From assembly GCA_003167305.1 (NCBI GenBank), contig PMTP01000154.1, forward strand, positions 10,724-16,788: a stretch of DNA of 6,065 bases, read 5' to 3'. Made by a program: the position numbers and the translations under genes. Shown here piece by piece: positions 1 through 5,830 of this stretch (position 1 is the stretch's first letter; every line of letters starts with the position of its first letter). The notes below the pieces were generated by a model. The model did not search any database. It was not told where the DNA came from and worked only from the letters and a program-made list of their open reading frames with translations. The stretch is from Acidobacteriaceae bacterium (GTDB taxonomy: Bacteria; Acidobacteriota; Terriglobia; Terriglobales; Acidobacteriaceae).

Positions 1-414
1 GAGCGCAAGGCGCGCAGGGGTAACATCTTCTGGGGATGCACTAACTATCCGAAGTGCGACTTTACCTCGAATTTGAAGCCGGTGGCCGAGAAGTGCCCGA
101 AGTGCGGCAGCAGTTACTTGGTGGAGAAGACGCTGCGCTCGGGCATCTATCTCGAATGCCCGAACAAGAAGAAGGCGGCTGAGGAAGAAGTTTTGCCCAG
201 AAAGCGCGCCGTTAAGAGCGCGGGGAAGGGAAGTGCGCCAGCAGATAGCGCCGTAGTATGCAGTTACTCGAAGCGGATCGGCGACGCGCCGCCGCTGCCG
301 ACAGCCGAGACGCATGGGCCGGTGGTGGAGAAAGCTGCTGCTAAGTCTGCATCCAAGTCCGTTGCAAAGAAGGCCGCGAAGAAGGTCGGCAAGAAGGTGC
401 TGCAGCGGGTGTAG
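1..414 (+). CDS. topA: DNA topoisomerase I, C-terminal part (5' truncated)
   Basis: This is the last 137 residues of type IA DNA topoisomerase I, which relaxes negative supercoils. The reading frame is open from base 1, so the catalytic part lies off the left edge. Visible residues: a zinc-ribbon end, GCTNYPKCDF (cysteines 13 and 19 of the fragment), matching the usual 'GCxNYPxCxFT' repeat. A second ribbon follows with CPKCG (C32, C35), then LVEK, YLECPNK (C53), and a late cysteine in CSYSKRIG (C87). In a standard ribbon the third and fourth cysteines lie close together. Here about 33 residues, partly Lys/Ala-rich, separate them. The tail (about 107-137) is almost purely Lys/Ala/Ser/Val, histone-H1-like, as in several high-GC bacterial TopA proteins, and probably aids DNA binding. 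The next gene starts 37 bp downstream, with no clear terminator between them. Confidence 0.93.
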   Translation, partial: ERKARRGNIFWGCTNYPKCDFTSNLKPVAEKCPKCGSSYLVEKTLRSGIYLECPNKKKAAEEEVLPRKRAVKSAGKGSAPADSAVVCSYSKRIGDAPPLPTAETHGPVVEKAAAKSASKSVAKKAAKKVGKKVLQRV

Positions 415-427
415 CACGGAGTCGTTT

Positions 428-450
428 GTTATCCTCTATTTGGAGGTAAC
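428..450 (+). promoter_or_regulatory. Inverted repeat covering the ribosome binding site of the proline dehydrogenase gene
   Basis: GTTA (428-431) and CCTC (433-436) pair with GAGG (443-446) and TAAC (447-450), with one bulged T and a six-base loop (437-442). The GGAGG Shine-Dalgarno (442-446) forms most of the 3' arm and lies 5 bases before the ATG at 452. If it folds in the mRNA, the hairpin would mask the ribosome binding site. It has no following U-run, so it is not a classical terminator for topA. Pairing by chance around a purine-rich SD is possible. Confidence 0.4.
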
Positions 451-451
451 G

Positions 452-1417
452 ATGGCGCTTTGGCAGAGTACGATGATCCGGCTTGCCCGCTCGAAGTCTA
501 TCACCAGTTTGATGCAGGGTAACCGACTGATGCGGGGTCTTGCTGGGCGCTTTGTGGGCGGCGATTCAACGGCCGCGGCGGTGCGTAGATCGGCAGAGTT
601 GAACAGCTTGGCTATCACGACATCGCTCTACTATCTGGGCGAGTATGTCGAGTCTCCGGCGGCAATTGAAGAGAATGTGGCGCAACTCATCGCATCGATT
701 GAGCAGTTGGGCCAATCGAATTTAGATGTGCATATCTCGATTGATCCGACGCAGATCGGCTATGCCCATTCTGACGCGCTGGGTGAAGCAAATGCATTGC
801 GGCTTGGCAAGCTGATCGCCGCACAGCCGGCAGCTGGACGGCGCAGGCTGGCAATGCTGGACATGGAAGACTTTTCGGTTGTGCAGAAGACTCTGGACCT
901 ACGGGCGCGCATGGCTGAGGCCGGCTATCCGACCGGCATTACGATTCAGGCGTATCTGCACCGTAGCGGGAAGGACATTCGCGATCTGGTGGAGAGCGGC
1001 GCTGCTGCGATACGGCTGGTGAAGGGCGCCTTTGCCGAGAGCCGTGACCACGCCTGGACGAGCCGGATGGAGATCAATCGGGAGTTTCTTCTCCAAGCCG
1101 CCGTATTACTGTCGTCAGAGGCCAAAGCTCGCGGCGTTTATCCGATCTTCGCAACCCACGATGACCAGATGATTTTGGCGATCATTGAGTTAGCGGAGCG
1201 GAACCAGCGGTCGAAGGACGAGTATGAATTCGAGATGCTACACGGAGTCGGAGCGCCGCGTCAGCAGAAGCTGACAACGGAAGGCTATCGTCTGCGGCTT
1301 TATCTCCCCTTTGGAACCGATTGGTGGCCCTATACTGTTCGGCGGATCGGCGAGAACCCTGCCAACGTGCGTTTTGTGGTGAATGCGCTCAGAAAAACCG
1401 GCGCGCCGGCGCGCTAA
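452..1417 (+). CDS. Proline dehydrogenase (single-domain, FAD-dependent)
   Basis: Predicted FAD enzyme oxidising L-proline to pyrroline-5-carboxylate and passing electrons to the membrane quinone pool, the first step of proline catabolism. At 321 residues it has the size of monofunctional PRODH, not the long PutA fusion. Family motifs in order: YLGE (61-64), SIDPTQIG (96-103), LDMED (136-140), AYLHRS (167-172), RLVKGAF (188-194), ATHDD (234-238), FEMLHGV (260-266) and YLPFGTDWWPYTVRR (284-298). The paired arginines R297/R298 correspond to those that hold the proline carboxylate. The start is ATG 452 because TGGAGG lies 5 bases upstream. The frame is open further upstream (to 314), but that part overlaps topA and is not family-like. 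One oddity is that the usual lysine in the 'KLTQ' strand appears to be replaced by Asp-Pro (DPTQ). No P5C dehydrogenase gene is in the window. The gene follows topA by 37 bp and may be read through from it. Confidence 0.9.
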   Translation: MALWQSTMIRLARSKSITSLMQGNRLMRGLAGRFVGGDSTAAAVRRSAELNSLAITTSLYYLGEYVESPAAIEENVAQLIASIEQLGQSNLDVHISIDPTQIGYAHSDALGEANALRLGKLIAAQPAAGRRRLAMLDMEDFSVVQKTLDLRARMAEAGYPTGITIQAYLHRSGKDIRDLVESGAAAIRLVKGAFAESRDHAWTSRMEINREFLLQAAVLLSSEAKARGVYPIFATHDDQMILAIIELAERNQRSKDEYEFEMLHGVGAPRQQKLTTEGYRLRLYLPFGTDWWPYTVRRIGENPANVRFVVNALRKTGAPAR

Positions 1418-1489
1418 CACGAGATCGTTGTACCAAGGAGCAGCCCAATACGGCTGAATCCGTTAGTATGGGCAGTGGAGAACTCACTT

Positions 1490-1972
1490 ATGGAACGGAT
1501 GTTAGCAACCCCGGCGGATGCCGAAATCATTCTTAGGCTCTATGAATTGCGCACCGAGGCGGTGATGCGCCAGGCGCGCGCGTGGATCACAGGCGAGTTC
1601 TGGCCGGCGACGGCGGAGGAGTTTTTTGCAGTGGCCGAGAACCCCGCTGACCCGCACAACGCCTGGCTGCGCCAGGTACTCACCTACTGGGAGATGGCGG
1701 CGGCGATGGTGCTGCACGGAGCGGTCTCGGCGGAACTGTTTGTGGATTGCAATGCCGAGGGTTTTTTCCTGCTGGCCAAGTTTGCCCCCATTCTGGAGGC
1801 AATCCGGGAGAAAAATCCTAATTTCCTGACCAAGACAGCGGAGCTGGTGAACCGGTTTTCCGCTGGAGCGCAGCGTTACGAGGCGGTGCTGAAGAACGTG
1901 GAAGCCCGGCGCAACAGTCTGCCCGCCCGGCAGGAGGCGCATGGGCAGTATTTTTATCCGCCTAAGCCGTGA
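1490..1972 (+). CDS. Conserved-looking hypothetical cytoplasmic protein, 160 aa
   Basis: I do not recognise this family. The product is 160 residues, predicted mostly alpha-helical, with no signal peptide or clear membrane segment. It is rich in aromatic residues in the first half, such as the stretch WITGEFWPATAEEFF (about 32-46) and a WLRQVLTYWEMAAAMVLHG helix (about 59-77). It ends in a Tyr/Pro tail (QYFYPPKP). The start chosen is ATG 1490, because GGAG (1477-1480) sits 9 bases before it. A GTG at 1475 in the same frame would add five residues but lacks a ribosome site. It starts 72 bp after proline dehydrogenase and could share its transcript, but nothing in the sequence ties it to proline metabolism. 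The frame gives a compact, plausible soluble protein. The long antisense frame on the opposite strand (2035-1502) reads as an Arg/His/Gln-rich shadow. Confidence 0.75.
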   Translation: MERMLATPADAEIILRLYELRTEAVMRQARAWITGEFWPATAEEFFAVAENPADPHNAWLRQVLTYWEMAAAMVLHGAVSAELFVDCNAEGFFLLAKFAPILEAIREKNPNFLTKTAELVNRFSAGAQRYEAVLKNVEARRNSLPARQEAHGQYFYPPKP

Positions 1973-1984
1973 GCCGGAATTCTG

Positions 1985-2013
1985 TTGCCGAATGCTGGCT
2001 GCGGGTGCATGAT
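1985..2013 (+). promoter_or_regulatory. Possible sigma-70-type promoter for the small secreted protein
   Basis: TTGCCG (1985-1990) and CATGAT (2008-2013) are separated by 17 bp and each matches the -35 and -10 consensus at four of six positions. A start near 2020 would give a leader of about 33 nt containing the strong GGAGG at 2042-2046. This is a weak match, supported mainly by its spacing and by the 80-bp gap before the gene. Confidence 0.25.
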
Positions 2014-2052
2014 GGAAATAGTACGAGACTCCCATTCCCCTGGAGGTTTTCG

Positions 2053-2376
2053 ATGAAGCGTGTTCTTTCCCTGCTGGTAGCTGCTTTTTGCCTGACTGCG
2101 ATTGCGGCCAGTGCCGCCAACTCGACTAAAATCAACGGCTGGATCTCCGACTCGATGTGCGGCGCCAAGCACGCCGGATCGGGTGCGGCCTGCGTGAAGA
2201 AGTGCATCAATGGCGGCATGAGTCCGGTGTTTGTGGATGAAGCCAAGAAGGAAGTTTGGACAATCGACAATCCCGACGCGGTGAAGGCTTTCTATGGAGA
2301 CCGTGTAACCGTGACCGCAACCGCCGATGCGGATAAAAAGAGCGTTCACATCGACGCGATTGCCGAGGCCAAATAG
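2053..2376 (+). CDS. Small exported protein with three conserved-looking cysteines, 107 aa
   Basis: The first 21 residues are a typical Sec signal peptide: MKR, then a hydrophobic run, then the ASA cleavage box before ANSTKI. The cysteine at position 13 is inside the hydrophobic run, with Phe before it, so it is not a lipobox. The mature protein (about 86 residues) reads GWISDSMCGAKH, then ACVKKC, then PVFVD, a VWTIDNPDAV strand/turn, and a C-terminal VTVTATADADKKSVHIDAI beta strand region. Cysteines 36, 47 and 51 with His40 could make a disulfide or a metal site. This pattern resembles small periplasmic proteins I recall as common in acidobacteria, but no biochemical role is known to me. The start is secure, since TGGAGG precedes ATG 2053 by 6 bases. 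It is probably a single-gene unit. Confidence 0.85.
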   Translation: MKRVLSLLVAAFCLTAIAASAANSTKINGWISDSMCGAKHAGSGAACVKKCINGGMSPVFVDEAKKEVWTIDNPDAVKAFYGDRVTVTATADADKKSVHIDAIAEAK

Positions 2377-2443
2377 GAACGTACAGGTCTTCCAAAGCGC
2401 AAACTGACTCGACCTGCCGGCCAATCTCTGCTACTGTGGTTCC

Positions 2444-2449
2444 GATACT
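2444..2449 (+). promoter_or_regulatory. Possible -10 element upstream of the DUF427 gene
   Basis: GATACT differs from TATACT at one base and is preceded by TGTGGTTCC. No good -35 lies at the expected distance (CCAATC at 2421-2426). It resembles the GATACA upstream of the gene at 2867, which hints at a shared promoter style. A start near 2456 would leave a leader of about 50 nt before ATG 2508. Confidence 0.25.
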
Positions 2450-2507
2450 CTCATTGAACCCGGTTATGGGCCGATAGAGAGTTGAAGCGGATTTGACCGG
2501 TATTCCC

Positions 2508-2792
2508 ATGGCGCGAGCAATCTGGAACGGCAAGGTTATTGCCGAAAGCGAGAAGTCGGTGACGGTAGAGGGAAATGTCTATTTTCCCGAATCCAGTCTC
2601 AAGCGCGAGTATTTTCGCCCCAGCAGCACCACCTCCCTCTGTCCCATCAAGGGTCAGGCCCGTTATCTGAACGTGCAGATCGACGGGGAGGATAACCCGG
2701 ACGCGGCCTGGTACTATCCGGACCCCAAGCCCGTGGCGCGCAAGATCAAAGGCTGCGTGGCCTTCTGGCGGGGCGTGGAGGTGGAGAAGTAG
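2508..2792 (+). CDS. DUF427-family protein, 94 aa
   Basis: A complete 94-residue single-domain protein of the DUF427 (Pfam 'NTP_transf_9') family, whose biochemical function is unknown to me. Family signatures visible: MARAIWNGKVIAES at the N-terminus, VEGNVYFP (20-27), TTSLCPIKGQARY (41-53), the AWYYPDPKP segment (67-75), and the C-terminal VAFWRGVEVEK. The family normally begins with an 'ARAxWNGxVIAES' strand, so ATG 2508 is the right start. The in-frame TTG at 2493 adds only LTGIP. There is no good Shine-Dalgarno just upstream, so translation initiation is unusual or weak. It stands alone between a 131-bp gap and a hairpin just past its stop. It is probably cytoplasmic. Confidence 0.88.
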   Translation: MARAIWNGKVIAESEKSVTVEGNVYFPESSLKREYFRPSSTTSLCPIKGQARYLNVQIDGEDNPDAAWYYPDPKPVARKIKGCVAFWRGVEVEK

Positions 2793-2793
2793 C

Positions 2794-2821
2794 GAGCCGC
2801 TTCCGCGGTTTCGCGGCGCTC
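2794..2821 (+). terminator. Hairpin just after the DUF427 gene, terminator-like
   Basis: CCGCG (2803-2807) pairs with CGCGG (2812-2816) around a GTTT loop. Flanking GAGC (2794-2797) and GCTC (2818-2821) can extend the stem across a small internal loop. It begins one base after the stop codon, a typical terminator position. There is no U-run after it, so it would be an incomplete intrinsic terminator or an mRNA 3'-end stabiliser. Confidence 0.4.
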
Positions 2822-2850
2822 CGCCGTTCATGGGAATTCCAAAGCGTTGT

Positions 2851-2859
2851 GTGATACAT
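2851..2859 (+). promoter_or_regulatory. Possible -10 element immediately before the membrane-protein gene
   Basis: GTGATACAT contains GATACA, with a TG two bases upstream of it, and ends 7 bases before ATG 2867. The start codon has no Shine-Dalgarno in front of it (TTGCGCC). If this is the -10 element, transcription would start at or within a base or two of the ATG, giving a leaderless mRNA. No convincing -35 is visible. Confidence 0.3.
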
Positions 2860-2866
2860 TTGCGCC

Positions 2867-3760
2867 ATGGGAGTCAAGGGCTTAGCGATCGTTGCGGTGC
2901 TATGGATCCTCTTGCAGGTGCCGCTGGCCGTTGCCGCCCAAACAGGCAATCACGCCGGCGCGAAGCCGCAGACTCCGCCGGTTTCGTCCTCTTCCAGCGG
3001 TGACGTCGCCAATTCAACCCCCGGAACCGAGAACGAAGGCATTGCCCGCGATCTTCAACCGCCGCACATCACGGTTGCCAATCCACCTTCCGCGCAGCCG
3101 ATCTGGAGCCTGCACGAGCAGATAGCCTGGGCCGCCAATCTGGTGCTCGTCCTGCTGGGATACGCCGGCATCATGATGGCCGTTTCCCTACTCAAGAAGA
3201 TTGCCCGCCAAACGGCATACGCGGAAACGGCCGCCGACGCCGCAGCCACCAGTGCGCAGGCCGCCTTGTTGAGTGCTCAAGCCGTCCTCCATTCGGAGAG
3301 ACCCTGGATACTGATCACGGTCGAGCCCTCCCGGAGCCTCGAGAACAGTTTTACCGTGATGGCCACAAACAGAGGCCGCACCCCCGCCCGCATTATCGAA
3401 ACCACGGACCGGAACAAGATTGTCATCGACGAAAAGCGCCTTCCCGGCACCCCAGAATATAAGCATCTGGAGCGAAGCGCCCCGTTTACCCCCATCATTC
3501 TGCTGCCGGGTGAATTCACGGCCATCAAGCCATTCAGCCGCGACGATGTGAAAGGGCTTTGCGACTCCGAAGAACGATTCAAGCGCATCGAAACCTGGGA
3601 AGAAAAGGTCTTTCTCTATGGAAAGGTCCTCTATCGGGATTTGATTTCACCCGCCGACAGCCAGGCCCATGAAACCAACTGGTGCTGCTGGTATATTCAC
3701 GGACGGCAGAACAGCGGCCTGGTCATAGCCGGACCGCCGGAATATAACTCGCACACATAG
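2867..3760 (+). CDS. Membrane-anchored protein with extracytoplasmic linker and C-terminal beta-type domain, 297 aa
   Basis: Function not recognised. Layout: hydrophobic N-terminal segment with a possible signal cleavage after AVAA (about 1-24). Next comes a Pro/Ser/Thr-rich low-complexity stretch (25-78), then a strong transmembrane helix (about 88-109, NLVLVLLGYAGIMMAVSLL) followed by KK. An Ala-rich helix (115-141) has coiled-coil character. The C-terminal domain starts at ERPWI (144-148), with ATNRGRTPARI (166-176), LLPGEF, VFLYGKVLYRDL (248-259) and HETNWCCWYI (268-277). This 'ERPW - NxGxTPA - GxxxYRD - HET' order recurs in uncharacterised membrane proteins of soil bacteria, from recollection. 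With a cleaved signal peptide, the linker would be periplasmic and the Ala-rich helix and C-terminal domain cytoplasmic. ATG 2867 opens the frame but lacks a Shine-Dalgarno. The gene converges on the regulator, 61 bp away. Confidence 0.78.
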   Translation: MGVKGLAIVAVLWILLQVPLAVAAQTGNHAGAKPQTPPVSSSSSGDVANSTPGTENEGIARDLQPPHITVANPPSAQPIWSLHEQIAWAANLVLVLLGYAGIMMAVSLLKKIARQTAYAETAADAAATSAQAALLSAQAVLHSERPWILITVEPSRSLENSFTVMATNRGRTPARIIETTDRNKIVIDEKRLPGTPEYKHLERSAPFTPIILLPGEFTAIKPFSRDDVKGLCDSEERFKRIETWEEKVFLYGKVLYRDLISPADSQAHETNWCCWYIHGRQNSGLVIAGPPEYNSHT

Positions 3761-3805
3761 GATTAGCAAAGAAGAGGGATGCGCGTTCGCTGGAAAACTA
3801 CAGGC

Positions 3806-3827
3806 GCCTGATCCGCGGGGGTCAGGC
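3806..3827 (-). terminator. Hairpin between convergent genes, possible (bidirectional) terminator
   Basis: GCCTGA (3806-3811) pairs perfectly with TCAGGC (3822-3827) around a ten-base G-rich loop. The right arm includes the regulator's stop codon (TCA on the plus strand at 3822-3824). An adjacent perfect palindrome CAGGCGCCTG (3801-3810) offers an alternative fold. Reading from the regulator, a weak GTTTTCC tract follows several bases later. On the plus strand the hairpin is followed by CGTTTC. Its position in a 61-bp convergent gap supports termination, but the T-tracts are poor. Confidence 0.4.
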
Positions 3828-5237
3828 CGTTTCTTCGTGCAGGTTCTGCTCGAAGACCGCATCGGGCTCGGCCAGACGGATCAAGCGATGCAAATAAGCA
3901 CGGGAGATGCACAAGCTGCGGGCAGCCAGCGTCTTATTGCCGTTGTTCTCTCGAACTGCGGTTACAGCGAGTTTGATCTTATAGTCGCGAAGCTGGCGTT
4001 CAAAGGAGCCGGCGGGATGGTAATCGCCAATATCGACAACGTCGCCGATGTCGCCCAGCTCGCTTTCCACTTCGTCGATGCTGATGCTCAAATCTTCCGC
4101 GCGAACGGTCTTTCCCGCCGCCAGGATGATGGCCCGCTGCATCACGTTTTCCAGCTCGCGCACATTTCCGGGCCAGCGGTAATGCTGTAGCAGAGAGAGC
4201 GCATCGGGCTCAATATCTTCCATCGGCTTCTGGAACATCTGCCCATACTGGCGCAGGAAGTGCCGGGCGATGCGAGGAATGTCCTCCGGATGCTCCTGGA
4301 GTGCAGGTGATTCAATCCGCATCACGTTGATGCGGTAAAAAAGATCCTGGCGGAATTTCCCTTCCGCCACCAACTTGGACAGATCCTGGTGTGTGGCGAA
4401 GACCAGCCGCGCCCGCAAGGAGATAAGCCGGTTGCTGCCCAGGCGGCTGAATTCCATCTGCTGCAAAACACGCAGCAGCTTGACCTGGGTGAAGAGGCTC
4501 AGATCGCCAATCTCGTCCAGGAAGAGCGTGCCGTCCGCCGCCTGCTCGAAGTAGCCTTCGCGCGCCCCGACGGTGCCGGTGAAGGCGCCTTTTTCATGCC
4601 CGAAGAGCTCGGCCTCGATCAGCGTTTCCGGGATGGCGCCGCAGGAGACAGCCACAAACGGACGGGCGGCGCGCGAACCCAGGTTGTGAATGGCGCGGGC
4701 GATCAGTTCCTTGCCGGTGCCACTTTCGCCGGTGACCAGCACCGCGGCATTGAGATTGGTGACGCGATGCACCAGTTGATAAACCCGCTGCATCTGCGTA
4801 CTCGATCCGATCAGCCGGTCGCAACTGGCGGGCACGCCCAGTTGCTGCTGCACGGTCTCCAGTTGCTGCCGCAGCGTGGAGTTCTCGAACGCCCGGCTGA
4901 GCATGGTCTTGAGATCGCGAATCGAGGGCGGACGGCGGCAGTATCCAAAAGCGCCTGTGCGAACCAGTTCAAAGGCGGTCGAGCGTAAGCCATCATCGGC
5001 CATGACCACGGCGGGGACCTGGGTCGCAATCAGACGCTGGGTACAGCCAATGCGCTCCTGCAACGAATCATGATTCGAATGCAGGTCCAGAATCATGACA
5101 TCGCAATCTCCGGCGGCGCGCAGAACACGCATCCCGTCTTCATCCGGCTCCTGAAGGATTTCGAATTCCTTCCCCAGAGCGGACGCGAGCAGCGTGTGAA
5201 GCGTTCGGTCTTCCGAATACAGCCCGACTTTGATCAT
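3822..5237 (-). CDS. Sigma-54-dependent transcriptional activator with degenerate receiver domain (REC-AAA+-Fis HTH)
   Basis: A 471-residue NtrC-type bacterial enhancer-binding protein, which hydrolyses ATP to open sigma-54 promoters. Domains: receiver-like (about 1-112), a coiled linker (113-135), AAA+ (about 141-375) and a Fis-type HTH (about 415-456). AAA+ motifs: Walker A GESGTGKE (170-177), sigma-54-contact loop GAFTGT (217-222, GAFTGA in the classical form), Walker B GTLFLDEIGD (236-245), arginine-finger region FRQDLFYRINV (295-305) and sensor II WPGNVRELEN (355-364). HTH: NGNKTLAARSLCIS then RAYLHRLIRL. The receiver keeps the phosphorylatable-type Asp51 (ILDLHS). The acidic pair at its start is S8/E9 plus D10, the switch Thr is Ala80, and the conserved Lys is Arg102 (RRPP). 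The N-terminus MIKVGLYSED is the natural beginning of a receiver, so ATG 5237 is right. An AGGT lies 7 bases before it. No histidine kinase gene is in the window. Confidence 0.95.
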   Translation of the reverse strand: MIKVGLYSEDRTLHTLLASALGKEFEILQEPDEDGMRVLRAAGDCDVMILDLHSNHDSLQERIGCTQRLIATQVPAVVMADDGLRSTAFELVRTGAFGYCRRPPSIRDLKTMLSRAFENSTLRQQLETVQQQLGVPASCDRLIGSSTQMQRVYQLVHRVTNLNAAVLVTGESGTGKELIARAIHNLGSRAARPFVAVSCGAIPETLIEAELFGHEKGAFTGTVGAREGYFEQAADGTLFLDEIGDLSLFTQVKLLRVLQQMEFSRLGSNRLISLRARLVFATHQDLSKLVAEGKFRQDLFYRINVMRIESPALQEHPEDIPRIARHFLRQYGQMFQKPMEDIEPDALSLLQHYRWPGNVRELENVMQRAIILAAGKTVRAEDLSISIDEVESELGDIGDVVDIGDYHPAGSFERQLRDYKIKLAVTAVRENNGNKTLAARSLCISRAYLHRLIRLAEPDAVFEQNLHEETA

Positions 5238-5255
5238 CGATGGACCTGCACTTAA

Positions 5256-5285
5256 ACTATACGCTTCTCAACCGCCTTCGGAGCA
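5256..5285 (-). promoter_or_regulatory. Sigma-70-type promoter of the sigma-54 activator gene
   Basis: On the minus strand, TTGCTC (5285-5280) and TATAGT (5261-5256) are separated by 18 bp. The -10 matches TATAAT at five of six positions and the -35 matches at three of six. Transcription would start near 5249, leaving a leader of about a dozen bases that contains AGGT before ATG 5237. I saw no GG-N10-GC match in a short look along the minus strand near this gene, so autoregulation by sigma-54 is not suggested. Confidence 0.45.
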
Positions 5286-5334
5286 AAAGTGGAGAAGCGG
5301 CCATCCTCCTGAATCCGTGCATGAACCGCTAACG

Positions 5335-5385
5335 GCTACATTGCGCTAGGGAGGATACCGCCCTCCCGCTGACACAATGCCTAGC
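5335..5385. repeat. Nested inverted repeat upstream of the activator gene
   Basis: GCTACATTG (5335-5343) pairs with CAATG (5375-5379) and TAGC (5382-5385) across a two-base bulge. Inside it, GGGAGG (5349-5354) pairs perfectly with CCTCCC (5362-5367) around a seven-base loop. The two stems are joined by an internal loop of 5 and 7 bases. It lies about 100-150 bp upstream of the activator's start codon. It could be a structured RNA, a protein-binding dyad or a remnant of a small mobile repeat. Nothing decides between these. Confidence 0.4.
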
Positions 5386-5828
5386 TGCCTTATCGGCCAT
5401 ACTCGACTCAGATCATTCATGTTAAGGCCAGATGAAGGCACTGTCGAGAAAACTTTGGTAACAAAATTCCAAATACGAAATTGTTTCCTCGGCGCTCCGA
5501 AAAGAAGAAATGGCAAGAGAATGAACTTTCCGTCTACCCCATCCGCCCCATTCGCCCACACTGAGATGCGCATAACCCCTGTAGAATCTGTTGTATATTC
5601 AATACCACTCCGCTGACGCGGAGGCGAAGCGAGGAAGATACACAAGGCCGGACAATCGGACGGAATCAATCTTAGCCACCATTCGCGCACAGAAAGTGAA
5701 TAATAGTAACCATATATTAGATTACTTATCATGTAGGCACCCCGCGAGGAAGTGGCAAAATCTCCCTGATTTCATCGCGGATTTGCTCTGCTTCGGCCGC
5801 ACACATGGATGAAGAATGCGACCGGTTT
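5386..5828. other. Intergenic stretch with no recognisable gene
   Basis: This stretch, especially about 5390-5730, is visibly richer in A and T than the coding regions around it. Open frames here (5377-5616 and 5591-5812 plus; 5732-5346 minus) lack ribosome sites, start on poor codons or read as unlike protein, and match no family I know. One minus-strand frame ending in TGA at 5731-5729 reads MCAAEAEQIRDEIREILP from an ATG at 5806. It looks helical but has no ribosome site and only 25 codons after that ATG. It might be a gene remnant. No tRNA, rRNA, CRISPR repeats or transposase could be seen. Confidence 0.5.
5591..5645. repeat. Imperfect nested inverted repeat in the AT-richer intergenic region
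   Basis: The centre is a perfect six-base stem, CTCCGC (5608-5613) with GCGGAG (5618-5623), around a TGAC loop. Outside it, TTGTATATTC (5591-5600) is an imperfect reverse complement of GAAGATACACAA (5634-5645): nine matches if two bases are unpaired. It could be a small RNA hairpin or part of a repeated intergenic element. Not followed by a T-run. Confidence 0.3.
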
Positions 5829-5830
5829 GC

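Noticed and set aside
314..451. Upstream extension of the proline dehydrogenase frame
   Set aside because: It overlaps topA in another frame and reads as Arg/Ser-rich nonsense. ATG 452 has an ideal ribosome site and begins the family-like sequence.
1401..1414. Perfect 14-bp palindrome GCGCGCCGGCGCGC at the end of the proline dehydrogenase gene
   Set aside because: It encodes part of the APAR tail, has no loop and no T-run, and such G/C-only palindromes arise easily in GC-rich coding DNA.
1502..2035. 177-codon minus-strand frame opposite the 160-aa gene
   Set aside because: Its Arg/His/Gln-rich translation is typical of an antisense shadow. The plus frame has a better start and protein-like composition.
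2384..2416. CAGGTC/GACCTG inverted repeat after the secreted protein gene
   Set aside because: Only six base pairs with a loop of about 21 bases and no T-run, too weak to call a terminator.
1954..2533. Overlapping minus-strand frames across the secreted protein and the following gap
   Set aside because: The plus frame has a signal peptide and strong ribosome site, and the minus frames show no family features.
4389..4988. 199-codon plus-strand frame inside the activator gene
   Set aside because: It is antisense to the AAA+ domain. The minus-strand frame carries all conserved motifs, and this one matches nothing and has no ribosome site.
5346..5732. 128-codon minus-strand frame in the intergenic region
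   Set aside because: It spans the AT-richer area and part of an inverted repeat, has no ribosome site and no recognisable domain.
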